Notes: generated from the sequence alone by a model not told the origin. 64,000 nucleotides of DNA from Prevotellaceae bacterium UBA2744 (GCA_002353575.1 DEJQ01000033.1:1480-65479); one strand, 5' to 3'. Numbered from the stretch's first letter, positions 16,289-25,569 are shown. Made by a program: numbers and translations.

Positions 16289-16531
16289 ATGGCTATGACT
16301 CAAGATATGCGATGGTTGCAAAGATACGAAGATGTGGTTGATTTTATTGAAAAGAATCAACGGAATCCGTCGCGGTATGACGCGAGGGAGAGGGGGCGGT
16401 TCCTCAACTGGATGAAAGCAAATAGGAAGGTTATGAACCGTGGAGAGATGAAACCTGAGAGAGTGGAGAAATTCAGAAAACTTCTTGATATGTCGGAACA
16501 ATACAGGAGGAAAAATCAATATGGGGGCTGA
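16289..16531 (+). CDS. Small single helicase-associated (HA)-like domain protein
   Basis: The 80-aa basic protein reads RWLQRYEDVVDFIEKNQRNP near residues 8-27, then LNWMKANRKV and ERVEKFRKLLD. This is one unit of the Trp-rich helicase-associated domain, usually found as C-terminal repeats of larger proteins. Here it stands alone and may bind nucleic acid. Its stop codon lies inside the terminator stem that follows. Confidence 0.6.
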   Translation: MAMTQDMRWLQRYEDVVDFIEKNQRNPSRYDARERGRFLNWMKANRKVMNRGEMKPERVEKFRKLLDMSEQYRRKNQYGG

Positions 16532-16556
16532 TGGCAATTGCCATCAGCCCTTTTTG
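16525..16556 (+). terminator. Perfect 26-bp palindrome followed by T-run
   Basis: GGGCTGATGGCAA and TTGCCATCAGCCC form a perfect palindrome, followed by five T. It terminates the small HA-domain gene and lies directly against the stop of the convergent lipoprotein gene at 16557. Confidence 0.85.
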
Positions 16557-17420
16557 TTAGAAGGTTTCGTGATATTCTCCTGCCCATTCAGTGTTTACAG
16601 TAATGTCGCTGATGGTGGTGGAAGTGGAACCAGAGTCTGAGAAGAATTCGCCTTTGAGCCATGTGATGTAGTTCTGTTGTATAGGTACTTCGAACTCTCG
16701 CTCGAGAAGTGTGTTGCCATTAGCATCGAGAGCAGTCACCTTCAGTTTGAGTCTGCCTTCCTGCTCATGTGGAAACGTATAGAGGTCGAATTCCTTCTGA
16801 CCAGAACTAACATCGAATGTAACCTTTTGCTGGCTATTGGCGCTTCCTAAACCAGTATTGACATTGAATGCACCAGAACCGCCTGTGTAGAAGAATTCCA
16901 GTTTGTTAACATTCTCTGGATAGTCATCGGTAATGACAAAACGACAAAGTGATACGATTCGCTCAAGTGATACTCCCCTCTCAACAGGATTTTCACCGAT
17001 AGTAAATCTGCCAACGAAGAGGTATGTGTCGGAAAAGCCCATTTTGTTGTCAAACTTTATTGATGTTGGGTCTGTTGTCGTAGGATTACCATTACTACTG
17101 TGGCCAATAACCACCAGTACGTAGTCGCCCTCTCCGAGTTGGAAGGCGGCAGTACCGAAGTCCTTATCTGAAGACTGTTGATTAATCTGTTTCAAACGGG
17201 ACCCTCCTGTGTCGTAGATTACGAAACTGAGTCGTTTGGCTACTTCAGCAACCGGGGCTCGGGTCTGACTGGAGAAAGGAGTCTGTGCTATTTGAATTAC
17301 ACTAACCTTTAGGTTCCCCTTTGATGCTGTCTCGCTACTGAGGTCGAAATGCTCACACGAACAAAATAATAGCATAGCCCATATCAGGCTCAATGCTCTG
17401 AACATAGATTGTTTTCTCAT
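16557..17420 (-). CDS. FimB/Mfa2-like fimbrial lipoprotein (second of pair)
   Basis: The 287-aa protein has a lipoprotein signal peptide with the lipobox LLFCSC, lipid cysteine near residue 22. A two-domain beta-rich body follows, with patterns of the FimB/Mfa2 family that anchors type V pili: TRAPVAEVAKRLSFVIYD near 52 and EGDYVLVVIGHSS near 96. It probably sits in the outer membrane as a pilus anchor or surface lipoprotein. It lies 17 nt downstream of a homologous gene, so the two form an operon. No major pilin gene is in the window. Confidence 0.7.
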   Translation of the reverse strand: MRKQSMFRALSLIWAMLLFCSCEHFDLSSETASKGNLKVSVIQIAQTPFSSQTRAPVAEVAKRLSFVIYDTGGSRLKQINQQSSDKDFGTAAFQLGEGDYVLVVIGHSSNGNPTTTDPTSIKFDNKMGFSDTYLFVGRFTIGENPVERGVSLERIVSLCRFVITDDYPENVNKLEFFYTGGSGAFNVNTGLGSANSQQKVTFDVSSGQKEFDLYTFPHEQEGRLKLKVTALDANGNTLLEREFEVPIQQNYITWLKGEFFSDSGSTSTTISDITVNTEWAGEYHETF

Positions 17421-17437
17421 ATCTGTATCCTCCTTGA

Positions 17438-18349
17438 TTAGAATTCAACATTGTAACTTGATATCCAGGATGTTTCAAGTTTGAATGCACCTGTTATATT
17501 CGAGTTTGTGTACATTCCTCCAGTGAGAATAGTGTTGCGATTGCGTCTAAACGGAACATTGTGTATAATTTTGTGGAATAGAACATTGTTATCAGTATCA
17601 AGAGTCTCGATAGTCACATCTATCTCCTGTTCATCAGATGAAAGGAAAATGTAGCTGATGGAACTGGTGGTTTGATCTACAGCTGTACTAATAGGTACAG
17701 CATGGCTGTAACCTGCATTATCCGATGCCAGACCGGTTGTGGGGTTAAATGCCTTGCCACCTGCTGCAAAAGAAATACGGATGCTTGTGGCATTAGCAGT
17801 ACGAGTGTCGGAAGATTTTACTTCCAGTCTTGCAACTACACGTTTAAGTGTAGCACTAATGTCAACCGCACTCGTGTTGTTTATGTTTACTGCTTGAGTA
17901 TAAGCGAATGTCTCACGCGGATGGGCACTGGTATATTCGGCCTGTGTAGGACTGGTAAGCGTGAATACATCGTCACCTGGAGTGCCAATGCCATAGCCCA
18001 GTACTACCATCGTGTAACTGCCCATGGGAAGTGAGAGACTGAAGTCACCGAAGGTTTCATTCTCGCCCATGCTGCTCTTGATTTGAGCCTGCTTGTAGGC
18101 TTCCGTACCATCACTGGTGTAGAATGCTAAGGTGAGTCCTTTGACTTTGTCGTAGTCGGCTGCGTTTTCAGCTGTTCTCGTGGTGGCAGGCGATTCAAAC
18201 TCGCTCTGTGTCACAGAGAAGTCGCTCACTCGCACCGTTACTGGAGCCATGGCTTTCTCGTTAATAACTTGAGTGTTTACACTCTGTTCCATTTCACTGT
18301 TACAAGCAGCAATTAGCAGTGCTGCGGCTGCATAAAAAATTGTTTTCAT
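17438..18349 (-). CDS. FimB/Mfa2-like fimbrial lipoprotein (first of pair)
   Basis: The 303-aa protein has a signal peptide ending in the lipobox LLIAAC (cysteine near residue 16). Its layout matches the downstream neighbour: LTLAFYTSDGTEAY near residue 74, GSYTMVVLGYGIG near 107, and LKRVVARLEVKSSD near 168, a conserved feature of FimB-type anchors. The last residues (ETSWISSYNVEF) parallel those of the partner (NTEWAGEYHETF). The pair probably arose by tandem duplication. Confidence 0.7.
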   Translation of the reverse strand: MKTIFYAAAALLIAACNSEMEQSVNTQVINEKAMAPVTVRVSDFSVTQSEFESPATTRTAENAADYDKVKGLTLAFYTSDGTEAYKQAQIKSSMGENETFGDFSLSLPMGSYTMVVLGYGIGTPGDDVFTLTSPTQAEYTSAHPRETFAYTQAVNINNTSAVDISATLKRVVARLEVKSSDTRTANATSIRISFAAGGKAFNPTTGLASDNAGYSHAVPISTAVDQTTSSISYIFLSSDEQEIDVTIETLDTDNNVLFHKIIHNVPFRRNRNTILTGGMYTNSNITGAFKLETSWISSYNVEF

Positions 18350-18679
18350 ATATTATATGAATTTTTAAAATTATAGTGGGCAATATGCGACACCAAAGCG
18401 AAATTAGCTTTTTTTATAATAAGTGATAGTAAATTGGAGAAAAATTCTTCTGATAGCAACAATTTTATACTGATTTATGATCAAAATGACTACAAAAAAT
18501 ACATTCTGCATGTCATTGCAATCACTAAATGTTATATCTAAAACTCTAAAACTTTTTAGACTGCTTTTCTTGTATTACGGAAATATTAAGTAATTTTGCA
18601 TTTGATGGTCGTATAGATATGTGACCGAGATGTTGAAAGCCTCCGCAGGAGGTTTTCTGAATATAAACAGTAAATAGTT
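18350..18679. other. AT-rich divergent intergenic region
   Basis: These 330 bases separate the FimB-like pair (minus) from the phytase-like gene (plus). They hold no open frame of note. A clear plus-strand -7 box is at 18591-18598; I see only a weak minus-strand candidate (TAATTTCG) near the FimB-like start. The low G+C and length suggest regulatory DNA. Confidence 0.6.
18591..18598 (+). promoter_or_regulatory. -7 box for the phytase-like gene
   Basis: TAATTTTG matches TAnnTTTG; a TTG at 18570-18572 lies at a reasonable -33 distance. The start codon follows about 80 nt downstream. Confidence 0.6.
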
Positions 18680-19723
18680 ATGAAGCTGAGATTATTGATG
18701 ATAGGACTTTGTGTCAGCGAGATAGCCTTCGGACAGGTGAAGGTGGATAGTACTTTGGTGAAGGAAAAACAGGTGATTGCGCCTTTGCATGAGTTGGAAG
18801 TAGAGAAAGAGAAGAAAGCGAAGGTTGTCACTTCAGAAGTAGGGAGTGGTGAGTATTCGGGTATTACCTATATAGGTGGAACGCAATATGCTGTAGTGCA
18901 TGATCATCTGGACGGAGGCGGACTTTTGCTGTTTGATATTCATCTGAACAGTAAGGGGACTGTGGAACAGGTGAGTAAGACTGTGCCGACGGGAACCCTA
19001 CATGCGACAGCAAAACATATGGATAATGAGGGGGTGGCATATGTACCAAGTACAGGGACGGTGTTCGTTAGTGCGGAGTCGGATCAGAGTATTCGGGAAT
19101 ATACGTTGGACGGTGTGCCAACAGGACGTGCGTTGGTTGTGCCGGAGGATATGGCAGCGGATAAGATAGTGAGCAACAGAGGGTTTGAAGCTCTGACGTA
19201 TAATGCAAAAACAGGAATGTTCTGGACTACAACTGAATCAGAGCTGGTTGCAGATGCAGCAACTCCTGGTTTGCTGCGGCTGCAGAGTTTCGGTAATGAC
19301 CTGAAGCCGCATAACAGGTATCTGTACCAGATGGACGCTCCGACTAAGAGCAGGAAAAAGATTGCCTCTGCCAGTAAATATGTGCTTGGTGTGTCGGACA
19401 TGGCTGCTCTGGATGACGGACGGCTCGTCGTGTTGGAGAGGGAGGTGTATGTGCCAAAAGGTTCTAAATTAAAGAAAGCGCTCTCTGCTTTCACGAAGAT
19501 GAAGTTGTATGTAGTGCATCCCGAAGGCGAGGCTAAGAGTCCTCTCAAGAAGACATTGCTGAGGGCGTTCCGTACCTCTGCCGTGACACTCGCAAACTAC
19601 GAGGGTATATGCGTCGGTCCTGTGTTGCCTGACGGCTGCATGACATTCATCTTAATTCCCGATTCACAGGATGGTGCTCATGGACTCACACAGGAGTATC
19701 TGAAAGTGATATTAGTGAAGTAG
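18680..19723 (+). CDS. Esterase-like protein of the phytase family
   Basis: The 347-aa protein has a signal peptide (MKLRLLMIGLCVSEIAFG) and a beta-propeller-like body of the esterase-like phytase domain (PF13449 type). Conserved features are SGITYIGGTQYAVVHD near residue 59, NEGVAYVPSTGTVFVSAESD near 115, NRGFEALTYNAKTGMFWTTT near 166 and NYEGICVGP near 307. It is exported, probably to the periplasm. Whether it has phosphatase activity cannot be told; the family is named by fold. Confidence 0.8.
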   Translation: MKLRLLMIGLCVSEIAFGQVKVDSTLVKEKQVIAPLHELEVEKEKKAKVVTSEVGSGEYSGITYIGGTQYAVVHDHLDGGGLLLFDIHLNSKGTVEQVSKTVPTGTLHATAKHMDNEGVAYVPSTGTVFVSAESDQSIREYTLDGVPTGRALVVPEDMAADKIVSNRGFEALTYNAKTGMFWTTTESELVADAATPGLLRLQSFGNDLKPHNRYLYQMDAPTKSRKKIASASKYVLGVSDMAALDDGRLVVLEREVYVPKGSKLKKALSAFTKMKLYVVHPEGEAKSPLKKTLLRAFRTSAVTLANYEGICVGPVLPDGCMTFILIPDSQDGAHGLTQEYLKVILVK

Positions 19724-19850
19724 AGTCAGAATGACATTAAAACTCAATCAAATGTTCATTAATAGTATTGCTCGTTAACTTACAACCCGTTTTTTTATAT
19801 ATAATGTGAATAAAAAATCGGAGGATTGTATCATTGTTAAAAAAAAGTTG

Positions 19851-19858
19851 TAATTTTG
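19851..19858 (+). promoter_or_regulatory. -7 box for the nucleotide-sugar dehydrogenase gene
   Basis: TAATTTTG fits TAnnTTTG and lies 29 nt before the ATG at 19888. Confidence 0.65.
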
Positions 19859-19887
19859 CGTCGTAAATGTAATCAGTTGTTGTTACT

Positions 19888-21162
19888 ATGAACGACATCA
19901 AGATATGTGTAATTGGATTGGGGTACGTAGGCCTGCCTCTGGCTCGCCTGTTTTCCACTAAATTTACAACCATAGGATTTGATAAAAATCAGGCTCGTGT
20001 GGATGCGCTGATGCAAGGGCATGATGACACCTTTGAAGTGGAGGATTCCCAGTTGCAGGATGCAATAAAGACACACGGCTTTCGATGCACTAGCGATTTG
20101 GAAGACATTCGGCAGTGTAACTTCTATGTAGTAGCTGTTCCAACTCCGGTTGACGATAGTAACTATCCAAAACTGCTGCCATTATTGACTGCAAGTGAAA
20201 CTGTTGGGAAGGTTATCAGCAAAGGAGATGTCGTAGTGTATGAGAGTACGGTATATCCTGGGGTCACAGAGGAAGAGTGTCTGCCTGTTGTCGAGAAGGT
20301 AAGCGGCTTGAAGTACAACGTAGATTTCTTTGCCGGATACAGTCCTGAACGCATTAATCCGGGTGATAAACAACATACGGTAGAGAAAATACGTAAAGTG
20401 ACTTCGGGTAGTACTCCGGAGATTGCTGATTTGGTAGATAGAGTGTATAACACAGTTCTGGTGAACGGAACTTATAAGGCTTCAAGCATCAAGGTAGCCG
20501 AGGCTTCGAAGATAATTGAGAATAGCCAGCGAGACGTAAATATAGCGTTTATGAATGAATTGGCTAAGATATTCAATGCGATGGGGCTCGATACGAGAGA
20601 CGTTATAGAAGCTGCATCAAGTAAGTGGAACTTCATAAAACTTAATCCAGGACTGGTTGGTGGTCATTGCATAAGCGTTGACCCATATTACTTGATTCGG
20701 AAAGCCGAGGTATATGGAGTGATGCCACGTGTGATGACGGAAGCTCGCCGTTTGAATGACGGTATGGGAGAATATGTGGCAAATCAGGTCATCAAGTGTA
20801 TGAATAAGAAGGGGATTATAGTGAAGGATAGCAAAATTCTGATTCTCGGTTTTACGTTCAAAGAGAACTGTCCCGACATTCGTAATACGAAAGTGTCTGA
20901 TATATATGACACATTGAAAGAATATACTGATAACATAACAATTTACGACCCCTGGGCAAACTCGGAAAATGTGAAGAAAGAATATGGTGTTGAAGTGGAA
21001 AATGAAAGGGTTAAAGTGGAAGGTGAAAAGTTTGATGCATGTATCTTGGCTGTGGCACATGAGGAATTTAAGAGTCTGGATGTGCGAGCTATGGTCGGCA
21101 ATGGGGTTGTGTATGATGTGAAGGGACTGTTGGATAGAAGTGTAGTGGATGACAGGTTGTAG
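19888..21162 (+). CDS. UDP-sugar 6-dehydrogenase (TviB/WbpA-like)
   Basis: The 424-aa protein oxidises a UDP-sugar to the uronic acid using NAD. It has the N-terminal Rossmann loop VIGLGYVGLPLA near residue 8, VAVPTPVDD near 84, ESTVYPGVTEEE near 119 and the catalytic cysteine in GLVGGHCISVDPYYLI near 257, followed by a C-terminal domain with LGFTFKENCPDIRN near 324. These patterns favour the UDP-GlcNAc/UDP-GalNAc branch rather than UDP-glucose dehydrogenase. The following 4,6-dehydratase gene supports a role in exopolysaccharide or O-antigen synthesis. Residues about 371-382 (VENERVKVEGEK) are repetitive and may be a small expansion. Confidence 0.88.
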   Translation: MNDIKICVIGLGYVGLPLARLFSTKFTTIGFDKNQARVDALMQGHDDTFEVEDSQLQDAIKTHGFRCTSDLEDIRQCNFYVVAVPTPVDDSNYPKLLPLLTASETVGKVISKGDVVVYESTVYPGVTEEECLPVVEKVSGLKYNVDFFAGYSPERINPGDKQHTVEKIRKVTSGSTPEIADLVDRVYNTVLVNGTYKASSIKVAEASKIIENSQRDVNIAFMNELAKIFNAMGLDTRDVIEAASSKWNFIKLNPGLVGGHCISVDPYYLIRKAEVYGVMPRVMTEARRLNDGMGEYVANQVIKCMNKKGIIVKDSKILILGFTFKENCPDIRNTKVSDIYDTLKEYTDNITIYDPWANSENVKKEYGVEVENERVKVEGEKFDACILAVAHEEFKSLDVRAMVGNGVVYDVKGLLDRSVVDDRL

Positions 21163-21320
21163 CGATGAGCAGTTATAGTGTAGCCTCGGGTACTGCAGAG
21201 AGGGGATTGTATATATATAAAGGGCGGTTAGAGACTTTACACTATTGAGGAGCAGAACCATAAATTATCAGTTAAACAGAAGTAAGGGCTTTTAATAAAG
21301 GATAAAATAAATAAGAGAAA

Positions 21321-23279
21321 ATGAGTGCGTTAAGAAAATTATTAGACTGGTATTTTAATAAGAAAAGTTTACCTTATTGGTGCTTGCTATTGCTTGACAG
21401 CTTAATAGTGTTCCTGTCTGCCATATTTGTGTATTGGGTATTCAGACGATCTCAGAGTTTGTTTGATTTTCGTCATGAGGTAATCGTAACAGCATTGCTT
21501 TATGCTGTAATGAGTCTTGTCGGAGCCAGAGTTTTCAGAACGTATTCTGGTATTCTGCGCTACTCGTCATTTGTAGATCTGCTGAAGGTGGCATATTCCA
21601 ATGTGCTGAATCTTATTATTGCGCTGGTGTGGTCGGAAACGCTGCAGAGGTTTGGAATAGAATCTGTCGCGGCACTTGTTACGATTGAAACTTTAGCCAC
21701 CTTTGTGCTTGCCACCTTGTTGATGTGGGGTATGCGTATCACTATAAAGACCTTGTTCGATATTACATCATCTACTCCGAAGACACTTAATACGCTGATA
21801 TACGGAGCTATGACTGGAGGTGTCGGATTGGCTAAGAATATTCAGACTATGCGCCCAAAGAAATTTGAATTGTGTGGATTCATATCTCACGTGGCTAATT
21901 CCTCACATATTCAGTTAATGGGTAAGAATGTTTATAGTGTGAGTGATGACTTGTTAGAGGTTATCAGGAAGAAAAAGATTGAGGCAGTGCTCGTTTCCTC
22001 TTATCGTGCAAAGGACTTCCGTAACAACGAAGAACTGCAGAACCTGTTTATCAATGCCGGAGTGAAGATCTTCATGACGAAAAGTGCCATCGAGACAAGG
22101 GTCGAGGGTGGCGTGATTTCGGAAGATGAGGATGGTATGCAGTTGAAGGAAGTGTCGGTGGAGGATCTCTTGCCACGTGCTGAGATAGACATTGATCTTA
22201 AATCGGTTGGTGAGTTGCTGGAAGGCAAGTGCATATTGATTACCGGGTCTGCCGGATCGATTGGTTCCGAAATTGTTCGTCAGATAGCTACATTCAATCC
22301 TAAGAAGATGATTCTGATTGACCAGGCCGAGACGCCACAGCATGACATCCGATTGATGATGACTCGCGACTTTCCAAAGATAGATGCTGAAACGATCGTT
22401 ACCAGTATAAGTCGTCAGACTCGTATGGATGCCTTGTTCAGCAAATACAGGCCGGATTATGTGTTCCATGCAGCTGCATATAAGCATGTGCCTATGATGG
22501 AGGACAACCCCAGTGAGGCTGTGATCAATAATATCTATGGCACGAAGGTGATTGCCGACATGAGTGTGAAGTATGGTGTGAAGAAATTCGTGATGGTGTC
22601 AACAGATAAGGCTGTGAACCCGACTAATGTGATGGGATGTAGTAAACGTATCTGTGAGATATATGTACAGAGTCTGAACCGTAAATTGTGCCGTGAGGCA
22701 CTTCCTGGCCAGAAAGACTCACAGACGGCTAATTATACTCAGTTTGTGACTACCCGTTTCGGAAATGTGCTTGGCAGCAACGGCTCTGTGATTCCTTTGT
22801 TCCAGGAACAGATAAAGCGTGGCGGTCCGGTTACTGTAACAGACGAACGCATAGTACGTTTCTTTATGCTGATTCCAGAGGCGTGCAAGCTTGTGCTGGA
22901 AGCAGGAACAAGAGGCAATGGCGGTGAGATATTCGTATTTGACATGGGTAATCCGGTTAAGATTGCCGACCTCGCTAAACGTATGATTGCCCTCTCTGGC
23001 GTGAAGAACGTGGAAATTCAGTACACTGGTCTGCGTGAGGGTGAGAAATTGTATGAAGAGGTGCTTAACGAGTTGGAGGGTACGAAGCCCACGTTTAATA
23101 AGAAAATTCGTATTGCCGAGGTGCGCGAATATGAGTATGAGATCGTCAATAGAGATATCGAAGAACTTATAGAAATTGCCAAGAAATACGATGATATGGC
23201 TACTGTGAAGAAGATGAAGGAGATAGTGCCTGAATACAAATCGAACAACTCTGTTTACGAGTGTTTGGATAAAGGTTAA
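21321..23279 (+). CDS. Membrane-bound UDP-sugar 4,6-dehydratase (WbpM/CapD/FlaA1-like)
   Basis: The 652-aa protein has about four transmembrane segments in the first ~140 residues, a CoA-binding-like Rossmann domain, and a C-terminal dehydratase domain. The latter shows ILITGSAGSIGSEIVRQI near residue 310, AAYKHVPMMEDNP near 390, and MVSTDKAVNPTNVMGCSK near 428 with the Met/Lys pair of this subfamily. It converts UDP-GlcNAc to the 4-keto-6-deoxy sugar at the inner face of the cytoplasmic membrane. It pairs with the upstream dehydrogenase in a polysaccharide pathway. A 158-nt gap with no clear promoter separates the two genes. Confidence 0.9.
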   Translation: MSALRKLLDWYFNKKSLPYWCLLLLDSLIVFLSAIFVYWVFRRSQSLFDFRHEVIVTALLYAVMSLVGARVFRTYSGILRYSSFVDLLKVAYSNVLNLIIALVWSETLQRFGIESVAALVTIETLATFVLATLLMWGMRITIKTLFDITSSTPKTLNTLIYGAMTGGVGLAKNIQTMRPKKFELCGFISHVANSSHIQLMGKNVYSVSDDLLEVIRKKKIEAVLVSSYRAKDFRNNEELQNLFINAGVKIFMTKSAIETRVEGGVISEDEDGMQLKEVSVEDLLPRAEIDIDLKSVGELLEGKCILITGSAGSIGSEIVRQIATFNPKKMILIDQAETPQHDIRLMMTRDFPKIDAETIVTSISRQTRMDALFSKYRPDYVFHAAAYKHVPMMEDNPSEAVINNIYGTKVIADMSVKYGVKKFVMVSTDKAVNPTNVMGCSKRICEIYVQSLNRKLCREALPGQKDSQTANYTQFVTTRFGNVLGSNGSVIPLFQEQIKRGGPVTVTDERIVRFFMLIPEACKLVLEAGTRGNGGEIFVFDMGNPVKIADLAKRMIALSGVKNVEIQYTGLREGEKLYEEVLNELEGTKPTFNKKIRIAEVREYEYEIVNRDIEELIEIAKKYDDMATVKKMKEIVPEYKSNNSVYECLDKG

Positions 23280-23325
23280 AGGCTGCTGTTTGTAGTTTGA
23301 AGACCTTGAAATCGTGAACTTGAAG

Positions 23326-24843
23326 CTATAGTTTGTGCCCTCCGAGTTGTTCGTTGCGCTCGCGAGCGGTGGAGCCTTCTTTGAAGTTAACTCCTTTCAG
23401 AATGGAGTTGTTGCCGAATTTACTTTTGATGGTCAGTTGTGCATCGAGGATGCGGCGTTCCTTCTCTTGTTGGTGCGGGGCGGTTGTGGGCTCGTCGTGA
23501 TTTGAGGGCGTGGTGGTGTCTTCGAATAAATCTAACTGAATATGTTGTTTTTCATCTTCGAGTTGTGAAGGTGTCATCACGTTGCAAACTGTGAGGTTCA
23601 GGCGGCGCACCAAAAGGTCGGGGCTGACATGCTTGTCGTATATGTGCATGGTTGCCGTTACAATCTCCCTGCTTGAGGCGGTGGGCTTATGCAGATTTGC
23701 AGTACCATGTGCGTGCTTGGGTACCCATCTGCCATAGTGGTCTCGTTTCACATCAATCTTGTTGTTTAGACAGTCTTCGCCAGTGGCGAAATTCTCGCTG
23801 TCGTAGCTGACCGTAAGCACTATCTGGTCTGTCATCAGGCCTTTTGAAACGAGTGTAAGTGCCATCTGTTCTGCCATCTCCTGTACTACAATACGTGCGT
23901 GTTCCCAATCGTAGGGACTTTGCAGTACCTGACCACGACTCATTGAGTTGTTGTCAGGATTGTATGCCTTTATGTCTGCAATGCTACATGGTTCCCATCC
24001 CCAGGCATGGTCGATAAGGATTTCTGCGTTCACTCCAAATAGGTCGTATAGCATTTTTTCGTTCTTAATAGAACAACGTGCTATCTTACCCATGGTGTCT
24101 ATGCCGTAAGGCACCAAATGCTTTGCCACTCCCTTGCCAACCCTCCAGAAATCGGTTATGGGTCTGTGACTCCATAAGAGACGTCTGTATGATTTCTCGT
24201 CCAATTCTGCCATACGAACGCCATCCTTGTCGGCTGGTGCCTTCTTTGCCATTATGTCCATTGCCACTTTGGCAAGGTACAGATTGGTTCCGATACCGCA
24301 GGTAGCGGTGATGCCTGTCCTGCTGAGTACATCACGTATGATTTTCATCGCCAAGTCGTGGGCGGACATCTTATATGTCTTCAAATATGCTGTCAGGTCG
24401 AGGAATACCTCATCGACGCTATATACATGGATGTCTTCAGGAGCCACATAGTTTAAATATATATTGTATATCTTCTTGCTATATTGCATATAGTAAGCCA
24501 TGCGAGGCGTAGCTGCTATGTAGTTGACCTGTAAGGCCGGATTTGCATCCAGTTCTGTGGTGTTGACAGATTCACCCAGAAACCGACCGTTAGGAGTGTT
24601 GTAACGGCGTTCCATGTTCACTTCTTTCAGACGTTGTACGACCTCGAACAGACGCGCTCTGCCACTTATGCCATATCGCTTCAGTGACGGTGTCACAGCC
24701 AGACAGATGGTCTTCTCTGTCCTGCTCGCATCCGCTACAACAAGATTGGTAGTCAGAGGGTCGAGTCCTCTGGCTACGCACTCTACAGAAGCATAGAATG
24801 ACTTCAGATCTATTGCTGCATATATGCGTTCGTCTGCTTTCAT
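23326..24843 (-). CDS. Y-family DNA polymerase (DinB/UmuC type)
   Basis: The 505-aa translesion polymerase starts with AAIDLKSFYASVEC near residue 9, where the catalytic Asp is followed by steric-gate-type aromatic residues. It carries YSVDEVFLDLT near residue 140 (the SxDE metal site), GIGTNLYLAKVAMDIMAK near 178, and a little-finger domain. A canonical clamp-binding motif QLDLF lies near residue 436. The C-terminal ~60 residues are polar. It is monocistronic on the minus strand, and the -7 box ends only 4 nt before the ATG, so the transcript may be leaderless. Confidence 0.9.
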   Translation of the reverse strand: MKADERIYAAIDLKSFYASVECVARGLDPLTTNLVVADASRTEKTICLAVTPSLKRYGISGRARLFEVVQRLKEVNMERRYNTPNGRFLGESVNTTELDANPALQVNYIAATPRMAYYMQYSKKIYNIYLNYVAPEDIHVYSVDEVFLDLTAYLKTYKMSAHDLAMKIIRDVLSRTGITATCGIGTNLYLAKVAMDIMAKKAPADKDGVRMAELDEKSYRRLLWSHRPITDFWRVGKGVAKHLVPYGIDTMGKIARCSIKNEKMLYDLFGVNAEILIDHAWGWEPCSIADIKAYNPDNNSMSRGQVLQSPYDWEHARIVVQEMAEQMALTLVSKGLMTDQIVLTVSYDSENFATGEDCLNNKIDVKRDHYGRWVPKHAHGTANLHKPTASSREIVTATMHIYDKHVSPDLLVRRLNLTVCNVMTPSQLEDEKQHIQLDLFEDTTTPSNHDEPTTAPHQQEKERRILDAQLTIKSKFGNNSILKGVNFKEGSTARERNEQLGGHKL

Positions 24844-24847
24844 GCTA

Positions 24848-24855
24848 CAAAGATA
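24848..24855 (-). promoter_or_regulatory. -7 box almost touching the polymerase start codon
   Basis: On the minus strand TATCTTTG matches TAnnTTTG and is followed by TAGC and the ATG at 24843. Transcription would begin at or within a base or two of the start codon. Confidence 0.6.
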
Positions 24856-24954
24856 CAGGATTGGAGGCTAATAGTAAAGAGTTGAATGCAAAAAGTGGAA
24901 CGCGAATTTGACAGAAAGTCAGTGAGAGTGTCAAAATGTCCACTTTTGTCATTG

Positions 24955-24970
24955 TGGCACGTGCGTTGCA
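24955..24970 (+). promoter_or_regulatory. Sigma-54 (-24/-12) promoter upstream of hsp20
   Basis: TGGCACG, four bases, then TTGCA reproduces the RpoN consensus exactly, with correct GG-to-GC spacing. It lies 95 nt before the Hsp20 start codon. Just upstream, TGTCAAAA (24930-24937) and TTTTGTCA (24945-24952) form an imperfect dyad with one mismatch. All other promoters noted here are of the TAnnTTTG type, so this one stands apart. Confidence 0.8.
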
Positions 24971-25065
24971 CTTTATTGTGGCGAACACCGAAACGTAAGT
25001 GAGGGTTCAAAAGTAGAATTATTCATTAATTAATAATTAAAACAAATAATTAGGAGGTAAAAATT

Positions 25066-25494
25066 ATGTTGACAAGTTTAATGAGAACAGGCAATTGGTT
25101 TCCAACAGTATTTGATGATTTCATGAACACAGATTTTATGCCTCGTGCCAACGCAACAGCACCTGCAGTAAATGTAAAGGAAGATGAAAAAGCATACACG
25201 ATGGAAGTGGCTGCACCTGGTATCAAGAAAGAGTTCTGCAGAGTGAGCATCAATGACGAAGGTAATCTTGCAGTGGCAATAGAGAACAAGACGGAACACA
25301 AGGAGAACGATCATCACAATCACTATCTGCGTCGCGAGTTCTCGTACACTAACTACGAACAGAGTTATACTTTGCCAGATGATGTTGTGAAAGAGAATAT
25401 CTCAGCAAAGGTGGAAAATGGAATCCTTACCGTTGTACTTCCAAAGATGAAGAAAGAGGAAAAAAAGATAGCTAAATCGATTGAGATTGCATAA
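25066..25494 (+). CDS. Hsp20/alpha-crystallin small heat-shock protein
   Basis: The 142-aa chaperone has an alpha-crystallin domain: VNVKEDEKAYTMEVAAPGIK near residue 36 and the C-terminal VENGILTVVLPKMKKEEKK near residue 116, followed by a short SIEIA tail like the I-x-I anchor. It binds unfolding proteins in the cytoplasm without ATP. An unusually complete Shine-Dalgarno (AGGAGG) stands 8 nt before the ATG, rare in Bacteroidetes. Together with the sigma-54 promoter it suggests strong, inducible expression. A terminator follows at 25515-25551. Confidence 0.93.
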   Translation: MLTSLMRTGNWFPTVFDDFMNTDFMPRANATAPAVNVKEDEKAYTMEVAAPGIKKEFCRVSINDEGNLAVAIENKTEHKENDHHNHYLRREFSYTNYEQSYTLPDDVVKENISAKVENGILTVVLPKMKKEEKKIAKSIEIA

Positions 25495-25514
25495 CCAATT
25501 ACAAATTAATGTAG

Positions 25515-25551
25515 AAAAACGGAGTAGTCTAACCACTATTCCGTTTTTCTT
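25515..25551 (+). terminator. Intrinsic terminator after hsp20
   Basis: AAAAACGGAGTAGT pairs with ACTATTCCGTTTTT (one mismatch) around a 6-nt loop, ending in a T-rich run. Confidence 0.85.
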
Positions 25552-25554
25552 TTG

Positions 25555-25562
25555 TATATTTG
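25555..25562 (+). promoter_or_regulatory. -7 box just before the BASS transporter
   Basis: TATATTTG fits TAnnTTTG and ends 7 nt before the ATG at 25570. It rules out an upstream ATG at 25552, which would lie at or before the promoter, and points to a leaderless or near-leaderless mRNA. Confidence 0.6.
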
Positions 25563-25569
25563 CGGCATT

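Noticed and set aside
16525..16556. Palindrome as a protein-binding operator
   Set aside because: It is followed by a T-run and lies between convergent gene ends, which fits a terminator.
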